In this document: positions 8,672-17,154 of the stretch, in pieces
Layout of the letters: the number at the start of each line of letters is the position of its first letter
Position numbering within the stretch: position 1 is the stretch's first letter
Notes under the pieces: model-generated
The model's input: only the letters and a program-made list of their open reading frames with translations
What the model was told of the DNA's origin: nothing
The model's database searches: none
Source of the DNA: JABSQH01 sp965230015
Lineage (GTDB): Bacteria > Actinomycetota > Acidimicrobiia > Acidimicrobiales > Ilumatobacteraceae
DNA length: 64,000 bases
Assembly: GCA_965230015.1 (NCBI GenBank)
Contig: CBDDKF010000002.1
Span: forward strand, 186,001 to 250,000
Direction of reading: 5' to 3'
Made by a program: the position numbers and the translations under genes

Positions 8672-9940
8672 TCAATCGGGCGGCTGCTGGTTCGGGCCCC
8701 ACTGTTGAGCGCCGGGACGCACGGTGCGCAGGTGTCCGTCGCGTACCGCGCTCGCCGGGCCGATGGCGTCGGCGCCGAAGCGTTCGCGGATCTCGTCGAC
8801 AGTGCTCTCGCGAGCGCCGGGCGGCGCAGCGTCGAGGTCGGCGAAGGTCAGTTGCTGATGGACCGGACCCAGATTCGACGCGGCCACACCCACCAACCGG
8901 ACCCCCGGCGTGGGGTCGATCGACTCGAGCAACGGAAACAGCAGCTCGACGATCGTCTCGGCCTGATCGATCGGCTCGGGAGCGGTGGTCTGCCGGGTGA
9001 TCGTGCGGAACCCGTCGGTAAACCGCAGCTTCACCGCAACCGTACGGGCCCCGATCTCTTGACGACGCAGGCGACGGGCTACGGCGTCGGCCATCCGCAC
9101 CACTTCGGTTCGTAGCTCGTCGCTCGTCGCCAGATCCTCGGCGTAAGTCTCCTCGTGACTGATCGACTTGATCGCCTGATCGGGCTCGACCGGGCGATCG
9201 TCACGCCCGGCGGCGAGTTCGGTGAGATGGCGCGCCTGGGTCGCCCCGAGCGACGCCGCGAGCGCAGCTGGGCCGACTGCGCTGAGATCGGCCACGGAGT
9301 GGATGCCAATGCGGTTGAGCTTGGCCAAGGTGGCGGGCCCGACGCCCCACAGTCGCTCGACGGGAAGCGGGTCGAGGTACGCCTGCTCCTTCCCCGCCAC
9401 GATCTCGACGACGCCGGGCCCGGGTTCGATGCCATCGCGCCGCGGTCGCGGTTTGGCATCCACCGACGCGAGCTTGGCGAGGAACTTGTTGGTCGCAACG
9501 CCGACCGAGCATCCGAGCGCCAGCTCGTCGCGGATGGCAGTGCGCAACGACCTGGCGATCGCCGGTCCGTCGCCGAACAGCTCGGTCGAACCGGTGACGT
9601 CGAGGAACGCCTCGTCGAGCGATAGCGGTTCGACGAGCGGGGTGTATCGCTCGAAGATGTCGCGCACTTGACGCGACACCTCCGAGTAGTGGGCGTGGTC
9701 GCCGGGGAGGAACACCGCATGCGGGCAGCGGCGCTTGGCGATCGACGAGGCCAACGCAGAGCGGACGCCGAATCGACGCGCTTCATACGATGCCGCCGCC
9801 ACCACCCCGCGCGGCCCGTCGCCGCCGACGACCACGGGTTTGCCACGCAACTCGGGGCGACGCCGCAACTCGACCGAGACGTAGAACGCGTCCATGTCGG
9901 CGTGCAGGATCGTGCGCCGCTGGCGAGCCACGGCGATCAC
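8672..9940 (-). CDS. dinB: DNA polymerase IV (Y family)
   Basis: A 422-residue Y-family translesion polymerase. The first metal-binding motif ILHADMDAFYVSVE lies near the N-terminus, and the second catalytic acidic pair is in SLDEAFLDVT. A little-finger domain follows, and helix-hairpin-helix segments near GVGPATLAKLNRIGIHSVADL contact the template. The protein ends in a Gln/Pro-rich tail without an obvious clamp-binding motif. GTG at 9940 is preferred because the metal motif then begins about 15 residues in; GTG at 9931 is possible. The enzyme would copy past damaged bases at low fidelity. No LexA-type box was confirmed. Confidence 0.93.
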   Translation of the reverse strand: MIAVARQRRTILHADMDAFYVSVELRRRPELRGKPVVVGGDGPRGVVAAASYEARRFGVRSALASSIAKRRCPHAVFLPGDHAHYSEVSRQVRDIFERYTPLVEPLSLDEAFLDVTGSTELFGDGPAIARSLRTAIRDELALGCSVGVATNKFLAKLASVDAKPRPRRDGIEPGPGVVEIVAGKEQAYLDPLPVERLWGVGPATLAKLNRIGIHSVADLSAVGPAALAASLGATQARHLTELAAGRDDRPVEPDQAIKSISHEETYAEDLATSDELRTEVVRMADAVARRLRRQEIGARTVAVKLRFTDGFRTITRQTTAPEPIDQAETIVELLFPLLESIDPTPGVRLVGVAASNLGPVHQQLTFADLDAAPPGARESTVDEIRERFGADAIGPASAVRDGHLRTVRPGAQQWGPNQQPPD

Positions 9941-10055
9941 GCTACGCGCCGGCTCGGCGAACGGGGAGCTTGCGCGCCGAGGCGCAGTACATCGAAGGGT
10001 GCCCGCTCGACGTTCTGGGCACCGACGTGCCAGTCGGTCGCTACCCTGCGCTGCG

Positions 10056-10364
10056 ATGGCCGCCGCTCCGCCCCCGCCAGCCGACGAAGAGGGACGTCCG
10101 CTGTCGGCAATACCCTCCGTCGGTACCCGCGTCGCCGCCTTCGTGGCGATTCTGGTCGCTGGCTTGGCCGGCGGTCTGATCGGCTTCGCCTTGGTCGACC
10201 TGCAGTGCGAGGGCGACTGTGCCGTGCCACTCGGGCTGGGTCTTCTGGCGGGGGCGGTGGGCGCAGCCTTCGGTATGGCAGTGGTGGCGGTGCTCGTGAT
10301 GCGAGCGGTCGGCGAGTGGCGCGAGATCGAGGATCGAGCCAATGCCGGCCACGCCCCTCGCTGA
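10056..10364 (+). CDS. Small two-helix membrane protein
   Basis: A 102-residue protein with a Pro/Ala-rich cytoplasmic start, two hydrophobic helices (about 25-47 and 57-85) and a short acidic tail. Two cysteines (LQCEGDC) lie between the helices and could form an extracytoplasmic disulphide. Its end overlaps the start of the inositol monophosphatase gene by 23 bp, so both are probably cotranscribed. I do not recognise a family. ATG at 10056 is the first start that excludes the basic, non-coding-looking upstream extension. Confidence 0.62.
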   Translation: MAAAPPPPADEEGRPLSAIPSVGTRVAAFVAILVAGLAGGLIGFALVDLQCEGDCAVPLGLGLLAGAVGAAFGMAVVAVLVMRAVGEWREIEDRANAGHAPR

Positions 10365-11151
10365 ACTCCGCACGCTCGCCGAGGAGTTGGCCACCGCCGC
10401 CGGCACGCAGGCGCTCGCAGGCAGGCGCCAGCTCCCTACCGGCCAAGCACCGCACGACACCAAGAGCACCGCAACCGACCCCGTCACCGAGTTCGACCGC
10501 GCCGCCGAGACGCTGATCGTGTCGATGCTGCGCGCCCGGCGACCCGACGACGGCATCGTCGGTGAGGAGGGGGCGAACCACCAGGGCGCGTCCGGGATCG
10601 ACTGGCACATCGATCCGATCGACGGCACCGTCAACTTCGTCTACGACCTCCCGACCTGGTCAGTCTCGGTCGCTGCGGTCGACACCGACGGCGGCGTGGC
10701 CGGCGCGGTGTACGTGCCGGTCGCCGATGAGCTGTTCTCCGCGGCACGTGGCCTTGGCGCGTCGCTCAACGGCCAGGCGATCAACGTGTCGACCGTCGAC
10801 CAACTCGACGCCGCACTGGTCGCCACCGGTTTCAGCTACGACAGCACCATGCGGGCTCGTCAGGCGCGGCGGCTGGCACTGCTGATCTCACAGGTACGCG
10901 ACATCCGTCGGTTCGGCTCCGCTGCGCTCGACCTGTGCATGGTCGCGTGCGGGCGTGTCGATGCCTATTTCGAGGAGAACCTCAACAGCTGGGACCTCGC
11001 TGCCGGCAGTCTGATCGCCGCCGAGGCGGGCGGATCCGTGACCGCGTTCGATGGCACTGCGAGTCGGTCGGGATCGGTCGTCGCCGCGCCGCCGGCCCTA
11101 CACGAACCGCTGCGCGTCGCCGTGCTCGCGGCGAACGAGGCGAGCGGCTAG
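10342..11151 (+). CDS. Inositol monophosphatase family protein
   Basis: A 269-residue phosphatase of the Li-sensitive, Mg-dependent family. It shows all three metal motifs: VTEFDRAAE, VGEEG, and the signature HIDPIDGTVNFVYDLPTWSV; a C-terminal NSWDLAAGSLIAAEAGG supplies the last metal ligand. Members hydrolyse inositol phosphates, histidinol phosphate or related sugar phosphates. In actinobacteria, candidates are SuhB/ImpA (inositol for phosphatidylinositol lipids) and HisN; sequence alone does not choose. Presence of a PimB-like gene in the same window makes an inositol role reasonable. Translationally overlaps the small membrane protein upstream. Confidence 0.9.
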   Translation: MPATPLAELRTLAEELATAAGTQALAGRRQLPTGQAPHDTKSTATDPVTEFDRAAETLIVSMLRARRPDDGIVGEEGANHQGASGIDWHIDPIDGTVNFVYDLPTWSVSVAAVDTDGGVAGAVYVPVADELFSAARGLGASLNGQAINVSTVDQLDAALVATGFSYDSTMRARQARRLALLISQVRDIRRFGSAALDLCMVACGRVDAYFEENLNSWDLAAGSLIAAEAGGSVTAFDGTASRSGSVVAAPPALHEPLRVAVLAANEASG

Positions 11152-11221
11152 GTACCGCTGGTTCGGCCGTATCCGTCCGACATCACCCCATGCTCGTCAA
11201 GAGCAGGGACTTTGGGCCATC

Positions 11222-11911
11222 ATGGGGGCCGTGGGAACTCGCATCCTGGCCGTCGAGGACGACGAGCGGATCCGCTCGGCCGTCAAACTCGCCCTGGAAG
11301 ACGAGGGCTGGGTGGTCGACGAAGCCGAGAGCGGTGAAGAAGCGATCGACATGTTCCAGGCCAGCTCCCCCGACGTCGTCCTGATCGACATCATGCTCCC
11401 CGGCATCGACGGGTTCGAGTTGTGTCGCACGCTGCGCCGAACCAGCGATGTACCCGTCGTGATGGTCACCGCACGCAATGACACCCACGATGTCGTCGCC
11501 GGGCTCGAGGCAGGTGCCGACGACTACCTCACCAAGCCGTTCGCCCCGAAAGAACTCTCGGCGCGTATCCGGGCGCTGCTGCGCCGCATCCGTCCGACCG
11601 CACCCGGCCATCAACGGCTGGTGTTCGGCGATCTCGAGCTGATCCCCGACGAGGGCAAGGTGCTGCGTGACGGCGCCGAAGTCCACCTGACGAAGACCGA
11701 GTTCCGCCTACTGTGCGAACTGGCCGAGAGCCCCGGCAAAGTACTCAGCCGCGAGGCACTACTCGACAAGGTGTGGGGCTACGACTACTTCGGCGACGGT
11801 CGACTCGTCGACGTGCACGTACGTCGCTTGCGCACCAAGGTCGAGTCCGACCCGGCCAACCCACGTCACGTCGTCACCGTGCGCGGGCTCGGGTATCGGC
11901 TGCAAACGTGA
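11222..11911 (+). CDS. mtrA: OmpR/PhoB-family response regulator, MtrA-like
   Basis: A 229-residue response regulator. The receiver domain (about 6-118) has the acidic pocket VEDDERI, phospho-acceptor D56 in LIDIMLPGIDG, and the conserved Lys in YLTKPF. A winged-helix domain follows (about 130-228) with LTKTEFRLLCELAESPGKVL and VDVHVRRLRTKVE. Its stop overlaps the GTG start of the sensor kinase (GTGA, 11908-11911), and a GerMN lipoprotein follows, the layout of actinobacterial mtrA-mtrB-lpqB. MtrA controls cell-division and wall genes in that lineage. The mtrA name is an inference from this synteny. ATG 11222 is used; GTG 11231 is also possible. Confidence 0.88.
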   Translation: MGAVGTRILAVEDDERIRSAVKLALEDEGWVVDEAESGEEAIDMFQASSPDVVLIDIMLPGIDGFELCRTLRRTSDVPVVMVTARNDTHDVVAGLEAGADDYLTKPFAPKELSARIRALLRRIRPTAPGHQRLVFGDLELIPDEGKVLRDGAEVHLTKTEFRLLCELAESPGKVLSREALLDKVWGYDYFGDGRLVDVHVRRLRTKVESDPANPRHVVTVRGLGYRLQT

Positions 11912-13380
11912 CGCGCCGCGGCTGGTTTCGCCCGCTCCGGTCGCGACCAGCTGCGATCGGACTGCGACGCCGCATCCTGCTGATCTTCACGTTCGGCTCG
12001 ATCGCCCTCGCGTTGTTCCTGGCCTTCGTCACCTACGGCCTCGCCCGCCAGAACCTGGTGGACGAACGCGTCGACACCGCGATCACCACGAGCCAACGCA
12101 ACGCGATCGGCATCGAGCGCGACCTGCAGTCGAACCCGTCGACGGCGGAGTCAGCCCAGAACTCGCTCCGCCGGATCGGCGTGACCGAGTACCTGATCTG
12201 GTATCGAGGCGCCTGGACGGGAGGATCGTCGAGCTTCTTCTCCGATGCGCTACCGCCCGACCTGGTAACTCGGGTGATCGACGAAGGCACCTCGGCCGAG
12301 CAGATCGTCGATCTCGGCGACACGCTGAGCGTGATCGTCGGCTGGGACATCCCCGGCATTGGCGCCTACTTCGAGGCGTTCAGCCTCGACGAAGCCGACT
12401 CGACGTTGAACAGTGTGGCTCTGTCGCTGGTGCTCGCCTCGTTGATCACGGTCGGCCTCGGTGTACTGGTCGGCACGTTCGCCGCGCGCCGGGCCGTGCG
12501 TCCGCTGGCCACGGCCGCCCAGGCCGCATCGGCACTTGCCGGAGGTCGGCTCGACACACGGTTGGAGTCCACCGAAGACCCCGACCTCAGCGTGCTCACC
12601 GACTCGTTCAACGGAATGGCCGAGGCCCTCCAGCAGCGTCTCGAGAAAGACGCCCGCTTCGCCTCGGACGTCAGCCACGAGCTGCGCTCGCCCTTGATGA
12701 CACTGTCGGCGTCGATCGAGGTGATGGAGGCACGGCGCGACGAGCTCCCCGAGCGTGCCCAGTCGGCGCTCGACCTGCTGTCGAGTGACGTCACCCGCTT
12801 TCAGGGATTGGTGGAGGACCTGCTCGAGATCTCCCGCTTTGACGCCGGCGCGATCCGTCTCCACCTGGAGGAGTTGCTGGCAGCCGAGTTCGTCCGCCAG
12901 GCGGTGTCGGTGAGTTCCGTACCGACCACGCCGGTCACCGTCTCGGAGCGAGCTGAGCGAGCGTTGATCCGCGGTGATCGACGACGGCTGGCGCGGGTGA
13001 TCGCCAACCTGATCGACAATGCGCGAGCGTACGGTGGTGGTGAACCGGAGGTGTCGATCACCGTGGTCGAGCCCGAAACCGAGCCGATGTCGCACATCCT
13101 CATCGCCGTTGAGGACCACGGACCGGGTGTACCCGAGGAGGAACGCGACCTCGTGTTCGAACGATTCGCCCGCGGCGGCGGTGCCGGCCGACGAACCGGG
13201 AGCGAGGGCGCCGGTTTGGGGCTGGCCCTCGTCGACGAACACGTGCGCATGCACGGTGGTGCGGTGTGGGTCGAAGATCGGCTGGACGGCGAGCCGGGGG
13301 CACGGTTCGTGATCAAGCTGATGGCGATCGACCTCGACGACGAGGACGACGAGCCGTCGCTCGCCGAGGTGCCAGCATGA
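11908..13380 (+). CDS. mtrB: Sensor histidine kinase, MtrB-like
   Basis: A 490-residue membrane kinase. Helix 1 spans about 22-45, an extracytoplasmic sensor about 46-167, and helix 2 about 168-190; then come a HAMP linker, the dimerisation/phosphotransfer helix with H257 in VSHELRSPLM, and a GHKL ATPase domain (NLIDNARAYGGG, EDHGPGVPEEE, EGAGLGLALVDEHVRMHGG). It overlaps the regulator gene by GTGA and the following lipoprotein gene by ATGA, so three proteins are made from one coupled transcript. Shorter than mycobacterial MtrB, mainly in the sensor region. The signal is unknown. Confidence 0.92.
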   Translation: MTRRGWFRPLRSRPAAIGLRRRILLIFTFGSIALALFLAFVTYGLARQNLVDERVDTAITTSQRNAIGIERDLQSNPSTAESAQNSLRRIGVTEYLIWYRGAWTGGSSSFFSDALPPDLVTRVIDEGTSAEQIVDLGDTLSVIVGWDIPGIGAYFEAFSLDEADSTLNSVALSLVLASLITVGLGVLVGTFAARRAVRPLATAAQAASALAGGRLDTRLESTEDPDLSVLTDSFNGMAEALQQRLEKDARFASDVSHELRSPLMTLSASIEVMEARRDELPERAQSALDLLSSDVTRFQGLVEDLLEISRFDAGAIRLHLEELLAAEFVRQAVSVSSVPTTPVTVSERAERALIRGDRRRLARVIANLIDNARAYGGGEPEVSITVVEPETEPMSHILIAVEDHGPGVPEEERDLVFERFARGGGAGRRTGSEGAGLGLALVDEHVRMHGGAVWVEDRLDGEPGARFVIKLMAIDLDDEDDEPSLAEVPA

Positions 13381-13997
13381 ACAGCGCACCCCGCCCGATA
13401 CGTGCGGCCATCCTCGGCGTCGCAGCAGCCGTCACCCTCGCTGGGTGCGGCATCCAAACCGAAGCCGGGCCGCGGGACCTGCCCGAGGCGCAAGTCGACG
13501 TGTTCGGCCGGGTGCAGACCGGCGACGAAGCGGCCGGCTCGAACCGCATCTACCTTCTTGCGCCCTCCGATGCCGACGAAGCGCAACGACTGCGCTCGGT
13601 GCTGCGCGACGTCGAAGCCGAGCCGCGCGACGTGCTCGAGTCGCTGTTCGCCGGGCCGAACACCGAAGAACGTGACACCGGTATCGACACTGCGCTGCCG
13701 CTCGAGCTGCAACTGCTCGGCACGCGCGAACTCGGGGAGGTGCTGACGGTCAATGTCAACGACGGCTTCAACGAGCTGACTCCCGATGCGTTGCGCTTCG
13801 CCGTCGCCCAGATCGTCACCACCGCTAGCGACATCGACGGGGTCAGCGCCGTCACGCTGCGCGTCGACGGCGAGGACCGCCCGTGGCCGATCGGCAATCA
13901 GGAGCTCGTCGATCGCCCGCTCACGCCGTACGACTACCCCGGTTTCGTCGAGTCGACGCAGCCGGCCTTCCCCTCGCTGCCCAGCGACATCAGCTGA
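13377..13997 (+). CDS. GerMN-domain lipoprotein, LpqB-like
   Basis: A 206-residue exported lipoprotein. A basic start and hydrophobic stretch end in the lipobox TLAGC (Cys at about residue 21). The mature part holds a single GerMN domain (about 60-165; LESLFAGPNTEER and LGEVLTVNVNDGFNELT). In Mycobacterium and Streptomyces, LpqB follows mtrB, carries GerMN plus a large beta-propeller and modulates MtrB. Here the gene occupies that position but the propeller is missing. ATG at 13377 forms an ATGA overlap with the kinase gene. Role inferred: envelope-side modulator of the kinase. Confidence 0.85.
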   Translation: MNSAPRPIRAAILGVAAAVTLAGCGIQTEAGPRDLPEAQVDVFGRVQTGDEAAGSNRIYLLAPSDADEAQRLRSVLRDVEAEPRDVLESLFAGPNTEERDTGIDTALPLELQLLGTRELGEVLTVNVNDGFNELTPDALRFAVAQIVTTASDIDGVSAVTLRVDGEDRPWPIGNQELVDRPLTPYDYPGFVESTQPAFPSLPSDIS

Positions 13998-14016
13998 CGC
14001 CGTTCACACGCCGCCC

Positions 14017-14814
14017 TCACACTGAAGCCACCGCGAGGTGGGCAGGCGCGTCGAACACCATCCGGCCATCGGCGGTGACGTAGTCAGCAAGGAGGGTCTC
14101 CGCCTCGTCGAGCAGTGCGTCGATCAATGCGTCGTCGAGCTCGACCCCCATCACGGGCAACCAGCCGCGCAGATCGGCCTCGACCATCACTCGCACGCTC
14201 GGGAAACGGGCGGTTCCCACCTGCGTATCGACGGTGACATCAGCGAGTCCGGCAGCGCGGAAGAACCCGGCGAGCTGATCGGCGTCCCCGTGCACGAACG
14301 GCGCACGCAGCGCGGCGGCCGCCGCCTCACCGGCCCGCCGTTCGAGGAGATCGACGGTGACCGGATACGCCGGCGAGCGTTCCAGCGCCTCCCACACCGC
14401 CACGCCGACGCGCCCACCAGGGCGAACGCAGCGGGCCATCTCGACGAGCACGGCGGTGGGATCGGGCATGAACATCAGCCCGAACTGGCACAACGCGACG
14501 TCGAACGCATCGTCGTCGATGAGCATCGAACGCGCGTCGGACTCGAGCAACGTGGCGTCGGGCGCCGTCTCACCTGCCACGACGAGCATCCCTGGACCCA
14601 CGTCGACGCCGGTCACGCTGCCGTCCGGGCCGGTGCGCTCGACCGCTCGGCGGGTGAGCGCACCGGTGCCGCAGGCGACATCGAGCACATCGTCACCGGG
14701 CACCACCGCGGCGGCATCGAGGAGTGGGTCGGCCCACTGCGCGAACAGCGCCGGCACGTGCAGCGCCTCGTACGCCCGCGCAGCGTCGACCGCTGCGTCG
14801 AGTTCGTTCCCCAT
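14017..14814 (-). CDS. Class I SAM-dependent methyltransferase
   Basis: A 265-residue methyltransferase of the Methyltransf_11/25 type. Motif I is DDVLDVACGTGALTRRAVE, motif II GVDVGPGMLVVAG, and the acidic post-motif is ALCQFGLMFMPDP. The remaining C-terminal helical part presumably binds the methyl acceptor, which cannot be told from sequence. ATG at 14814 gives the usual short helical lead-in before motif I. It converges with the GerMN lipoprotein gene (20-bp gap). Its promoter region is near the 19-bp tandem repeat at 14905-14949, 90 bp upstream of the start. Confidence 0.88.
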   Translation of the reverse strand: MGNELDAAVDAARAYEALHVPALFAQWADPLLDAAAVVPGDDVLDVACGTGALTRRAVERTGPDGSVTGVDVGPGMLVVAGETAPDATLLESDARSMLIDDDAFDVALCQFGLMFMPDPTAVLVEMARCVRPGGRVGVAVWEALERSPAYPVTVDLLERRAGEAAAAALRAPFVHGDADQLAGFFRAAGLADVTVDTQVGTARFPSVRVMVEADLRGWLPVMGVELDDALIDALLDEAETLLADYVTADGRMVFDAPAHLAVASV

Positions 14815-14904
14815 ACCGCCGACGGTACTCCTCGACGCAAGCCCACCGTCTGGGACCCCAGCGCCGACGAACGATCGCCCGCCGGGTGTGATGGATCGAC
14901 TGGT

Positions 14905-14949
14905 GGGATGGCGTCGCCTGGTTGGGATGGCGTCGCCTGGTTGGGATGG
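14905..14949. repeat. Short tandem repeat, 19-bp unit
   Basis: The 19-bp unit gggatggcgtcgcctggtt occurs twice in perfect tandem (14905-14923 and 14924-14942), and a third partial copy (gggatgg) begins at 14943. It lies between divergent genes (methyltransferase and DUF4229 protein), within possible promoter space. Copy number could vary between strains. Confidence 0.7.
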
Positions 14950-14976
14950 GGTCGACGACGCGCTAGGAAATGATCT

Positions 14977-15342
14977 GTGGCGTGGGACAGCAGCAGGCCG
15001 GTTCCGTGGCAGCGGTTGATGCGCGAGTGGGTGATCTACGCGCTCATCATGGTCGTCGTCTTCTTGGTGTTCTTCCGCAATGCCAACGTGATCGGCGCGA
15101 TCGTCGGCGTGTTGATCAGCGGGCCCCTGTATCTCACACTCGGCGCAGTGCTCGCCAAGTTCGGGTACCAACGCAAGTCGTTCAAGGAGGCCCGCGCCGA
15201 ACGCCAGACGCAGCTCGCCGAGCGCGACGCAGCGTCGTCGTCGGCATCGGCCGCCACGGGTGACCGCCCGAAGCCGCCACCGACCAGGCGCACCCAGCAG
15301 GGTTCGAACCGGCCTCGCTCATCGAGCAAGCGCAAGCGCTGA
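14977..15342 (+). CDS. DUF4229-type membrane protein
   Basis: A 121-residue protein with two hydrophobic helices (about 18-36 and 38-60), then a charged region rich in Glu/Arg and a Ser/Pro/Lys/Arg-rich tail ending SSKRKR. This arrangement matches DUF4229, a small actinobacterial membrane family of unknown function. The GTG start at 14977 lies 7 nt after TAGGAA, fitting the leaderless pattern seen elsewhere in this window. The glycerol kinase gene follows after 16 bp. Confidence 0.7.
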   Translation: MAWDSSRPVPWQRLMREWVIYALIMVVVFLVFFRNANVIGAIVGVLISGPLYLTLGAVLAKFGYQRKSFKEARAERQTQLAERDAASSSASAATGDRPKPPPTRRTQQGSNRPRSSSKRKR

Positions 15343-15358
15343 GCTAGCGTCGCCCGGC

Positions 15359-16867
15359 GTGACTTCCTCAGGTGCGCCGTGCGTTGTGGTGATCGATGCC
15401 GGGACGACCGGCGTACGCAGCCGGGTGATCGGCGCCGACGGACGCGGCGGCGCAGCGGCGTACCGCGAGTTCACTCAGCACTACCCGCAGCCCGGATGGG
15501 TCGAGCACGACGTCGACGAGATCTGGTCGGCGGTCGTGGCCACGCTCGGTGACGTGGCCGACCAGATCGGCGAGCGACAGATCGCTGCGATCGGCATCAC
15601 CAACCAGCGCGAGACGGCGGTGGCGTGGAGCAGATCGACGGGTTCACCCCACGGCACGGCGATCGTGTGGCAGGACCGTCGCACCGCGGCGCGGTGCGAC
15701 GAGCTGGACGCAGCTGGGCATCTCCCGCTCGTGCGCGAACGCACCGGCCTCGTCCTCGACCCGTACTTCACCGGCACCAAGTACGAATGGCTGCTGCGCG
15801 AGCGGCAGATCACCGTCGATGACGATCTCGCGCTGGGCACGATCGACTCCTGGCTGATCTGGAAGCTGACCGGCGGACGTGCCGATGGCGGCGCCGTCCA
15901 CGCCACCGACGTCACCAACGCCAGCAGGACGATGCTGCTCGACATTCGCACACGTCAATGGGATCCGGAGCTGTGCGAGCTGTTGGGCGTACCGGTTGAC
16001 GCACTGCCCGAACTCCGCCCGTCGAGCGGACGGTTCGGCACGACGAAGGGCGTCGACGGGTTTCCCGATGGGATCCCGATCAGCGGCGTCGCAGGCGATC
16101 AGCAGGCGGCGCTGTTCGGCCAGGCCTGCGTCGAGCCGGGGATGGCCAAGAACACCTACGGCACCGGGTCGTTTGTGCTGCTCAACGTGGGCGACGAGTG
16201 TCCACCGCCGACCGAAGGGATGCTCACCACGATCGCCTGGACGTTGGCTGACGGCACCACCCACTACGCGCTCGAGGGTGCGATCTTCGTCACCGGTGCC
16301 GCGATCCAGTGGCTGCGCGATGGCCTCGGCATCATCGACAACGCCGCCGAGACCGGACCGCTCGCCGAGTCGGTCGACGACACGGGCGGCGTCTACGTCG
16401 TTCCGGCCTTCGCCGGCTTGGGGTCGCCGTGGTGGGATCCGTACGCCCGCGGCACGATCGTCGGCATCACCCGCGGCACCGGTCGCGCCGAGCTGGCTCG
16501 GGCAACGGTGGAGTCGATGGTGTATCAGACCCGCGATGTCGTCGACGCCATGGTGGCGGCCAGCGGTACGCCGATCCTCGACCTCCGAGTCGACGGCGGT
16601 GCCTCGGTGATGAATCTGCTGTGTCAGCTGCAGGCCGATCAGCTCGGCGTCCCGGTGCGTCGGCCAACCGACAACGAGACGACCTCGCTCGGCGCGGGTT
16701 TCCTCGCCGGACTGGCCGAAGGTGTGTGGTCGTCGACCGAAGAAGTCGGCGCCACATGGTCGGTCGAGGCCGAGTTCACCCCCGCCGACGACCGCACGCC
16801 GGCCGACGCAGCCCACGCCCAGTGGCTGCGCGCCCTCGATCGCTCCCGCGGATGGGCCGACTCCTAG
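15359..16867 (+). CDS. glpK: Glycerol kinase
   Basis: A 502-residue FGGY kinase, the standard glycerol kinase length. The N-terminus VVIDAGTTGVRSRVI is the phosphate-1 loop; ITNQRETAVAWSR and the tyrosine/aspartate-containing segments of GlpK are present, with SGVAGDQQAALFGQACVEPG and NTYGTGSFVLLN in the C-terminal domain, and the FGGY signature around AGLGSPWWDPYARGTIVG. It would phosphorylate glycerol to sn-glycerol 3-phosphate, which GlpD (33909-35684) can oxidise. The GTG start at 15359 lies 8 nt after TAGCGT (leaderless pattern). It ends directly at the tandem palindromic repeats. Confidence 0.94.
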   Translation: MTSSGAPCVVVIDAGTTGVRSRVIGADGRGGAAAYREFTQHYPQPGWVEHDVDEIWSAVVATLGDVADQIGERQIAAIGITNQRETAVAWSRSTGSPHGTAIVWQDRRTAARCDELDAAGHLPLVRERTGLVLDPYFTGTKYEWLLRERQITVDDDLALGTIDSWLIWKLTGGRADGGAVHATDVTNASRTMLLDIRTRQWDPELCELLGVPVDALPELRPSSGRFGTTKGVDGFPDGIPISGVAGDQQAALFGQACVEPGMAKNTYGTGSFVLLNVGDECPPPTEGMLTTIAWTLADGTTHYALEGAIFVTGAAIQWLRDGLGIIDNAAETGPLAESVDDTGGVYVVPAFAGLGSPWWDPYARGTIVGITRGTGRAELARATVESMVYQTRDVVDAMVAASGTPILDLRVDGGASVMNLLCQLQADQLGVPVRRPTDNETTSLGAGFLAGLAEGVWSSTEEVGATWSVEAEFTPADDRTPADAAHAQWLRALDRSRGWADS

Positions 16868-17142
16868 CCCAAACTCTGGCGATCACGCGCGCCACGCGCG
16901 CGATTTCGACAGGAGAACTGGAGCACCGCGCCAACGCCCCACCCAAATTCTGGCGATCACGCGCGCCACGCGCGCGATTTCGACAGGAGAACTGGAGCAC
17001 CGCGCCACACCCCACCCAAACTCTGGCGATCACGCGCGCCACGCGCGCGATTTCGACAGGAGAACTGGAGCACCGCGCCACACCCCACCCAAATTCTGGC
17101 GATCACGCGCGCCACGCGCGCGATTTCGACAGGAGAACTGGC
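16868..17142. repeat. Four tandem ~73-bp repeats with GC-rich palindromes
   Basis: Four head-to-tail copies begin at 16868, 16942, 17015 and 17088 (units of 74, 73 and 73 bp, then a partial copy). Each carries a hairpin: in copy 1, ATC-A-CGCGCG (16882-16891), loop CCA, CGCGCG-C-GAT (16895-16904). Copies 1 and 3 read aaactc and copies 2 and 4 read aaattc, so the array probably arose by duplication of a dimer. It fills the space between the convergent glpK and lipoprotein genes. It may act as a strong bidirectional terminator or be a REP-like mobile palindrome; a related single element is at 20161-20213. Confidence 0.9.
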
Positions 17143-17154
17143 TGGGGTGCGTCC

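Noticed and set aside
16868..17142. CRISPR-like array of four repeats
   Set aside because: The whole 73-bp unit is repeated, with no unique spacers, and no cas genes are near. It is a tandem repeat.
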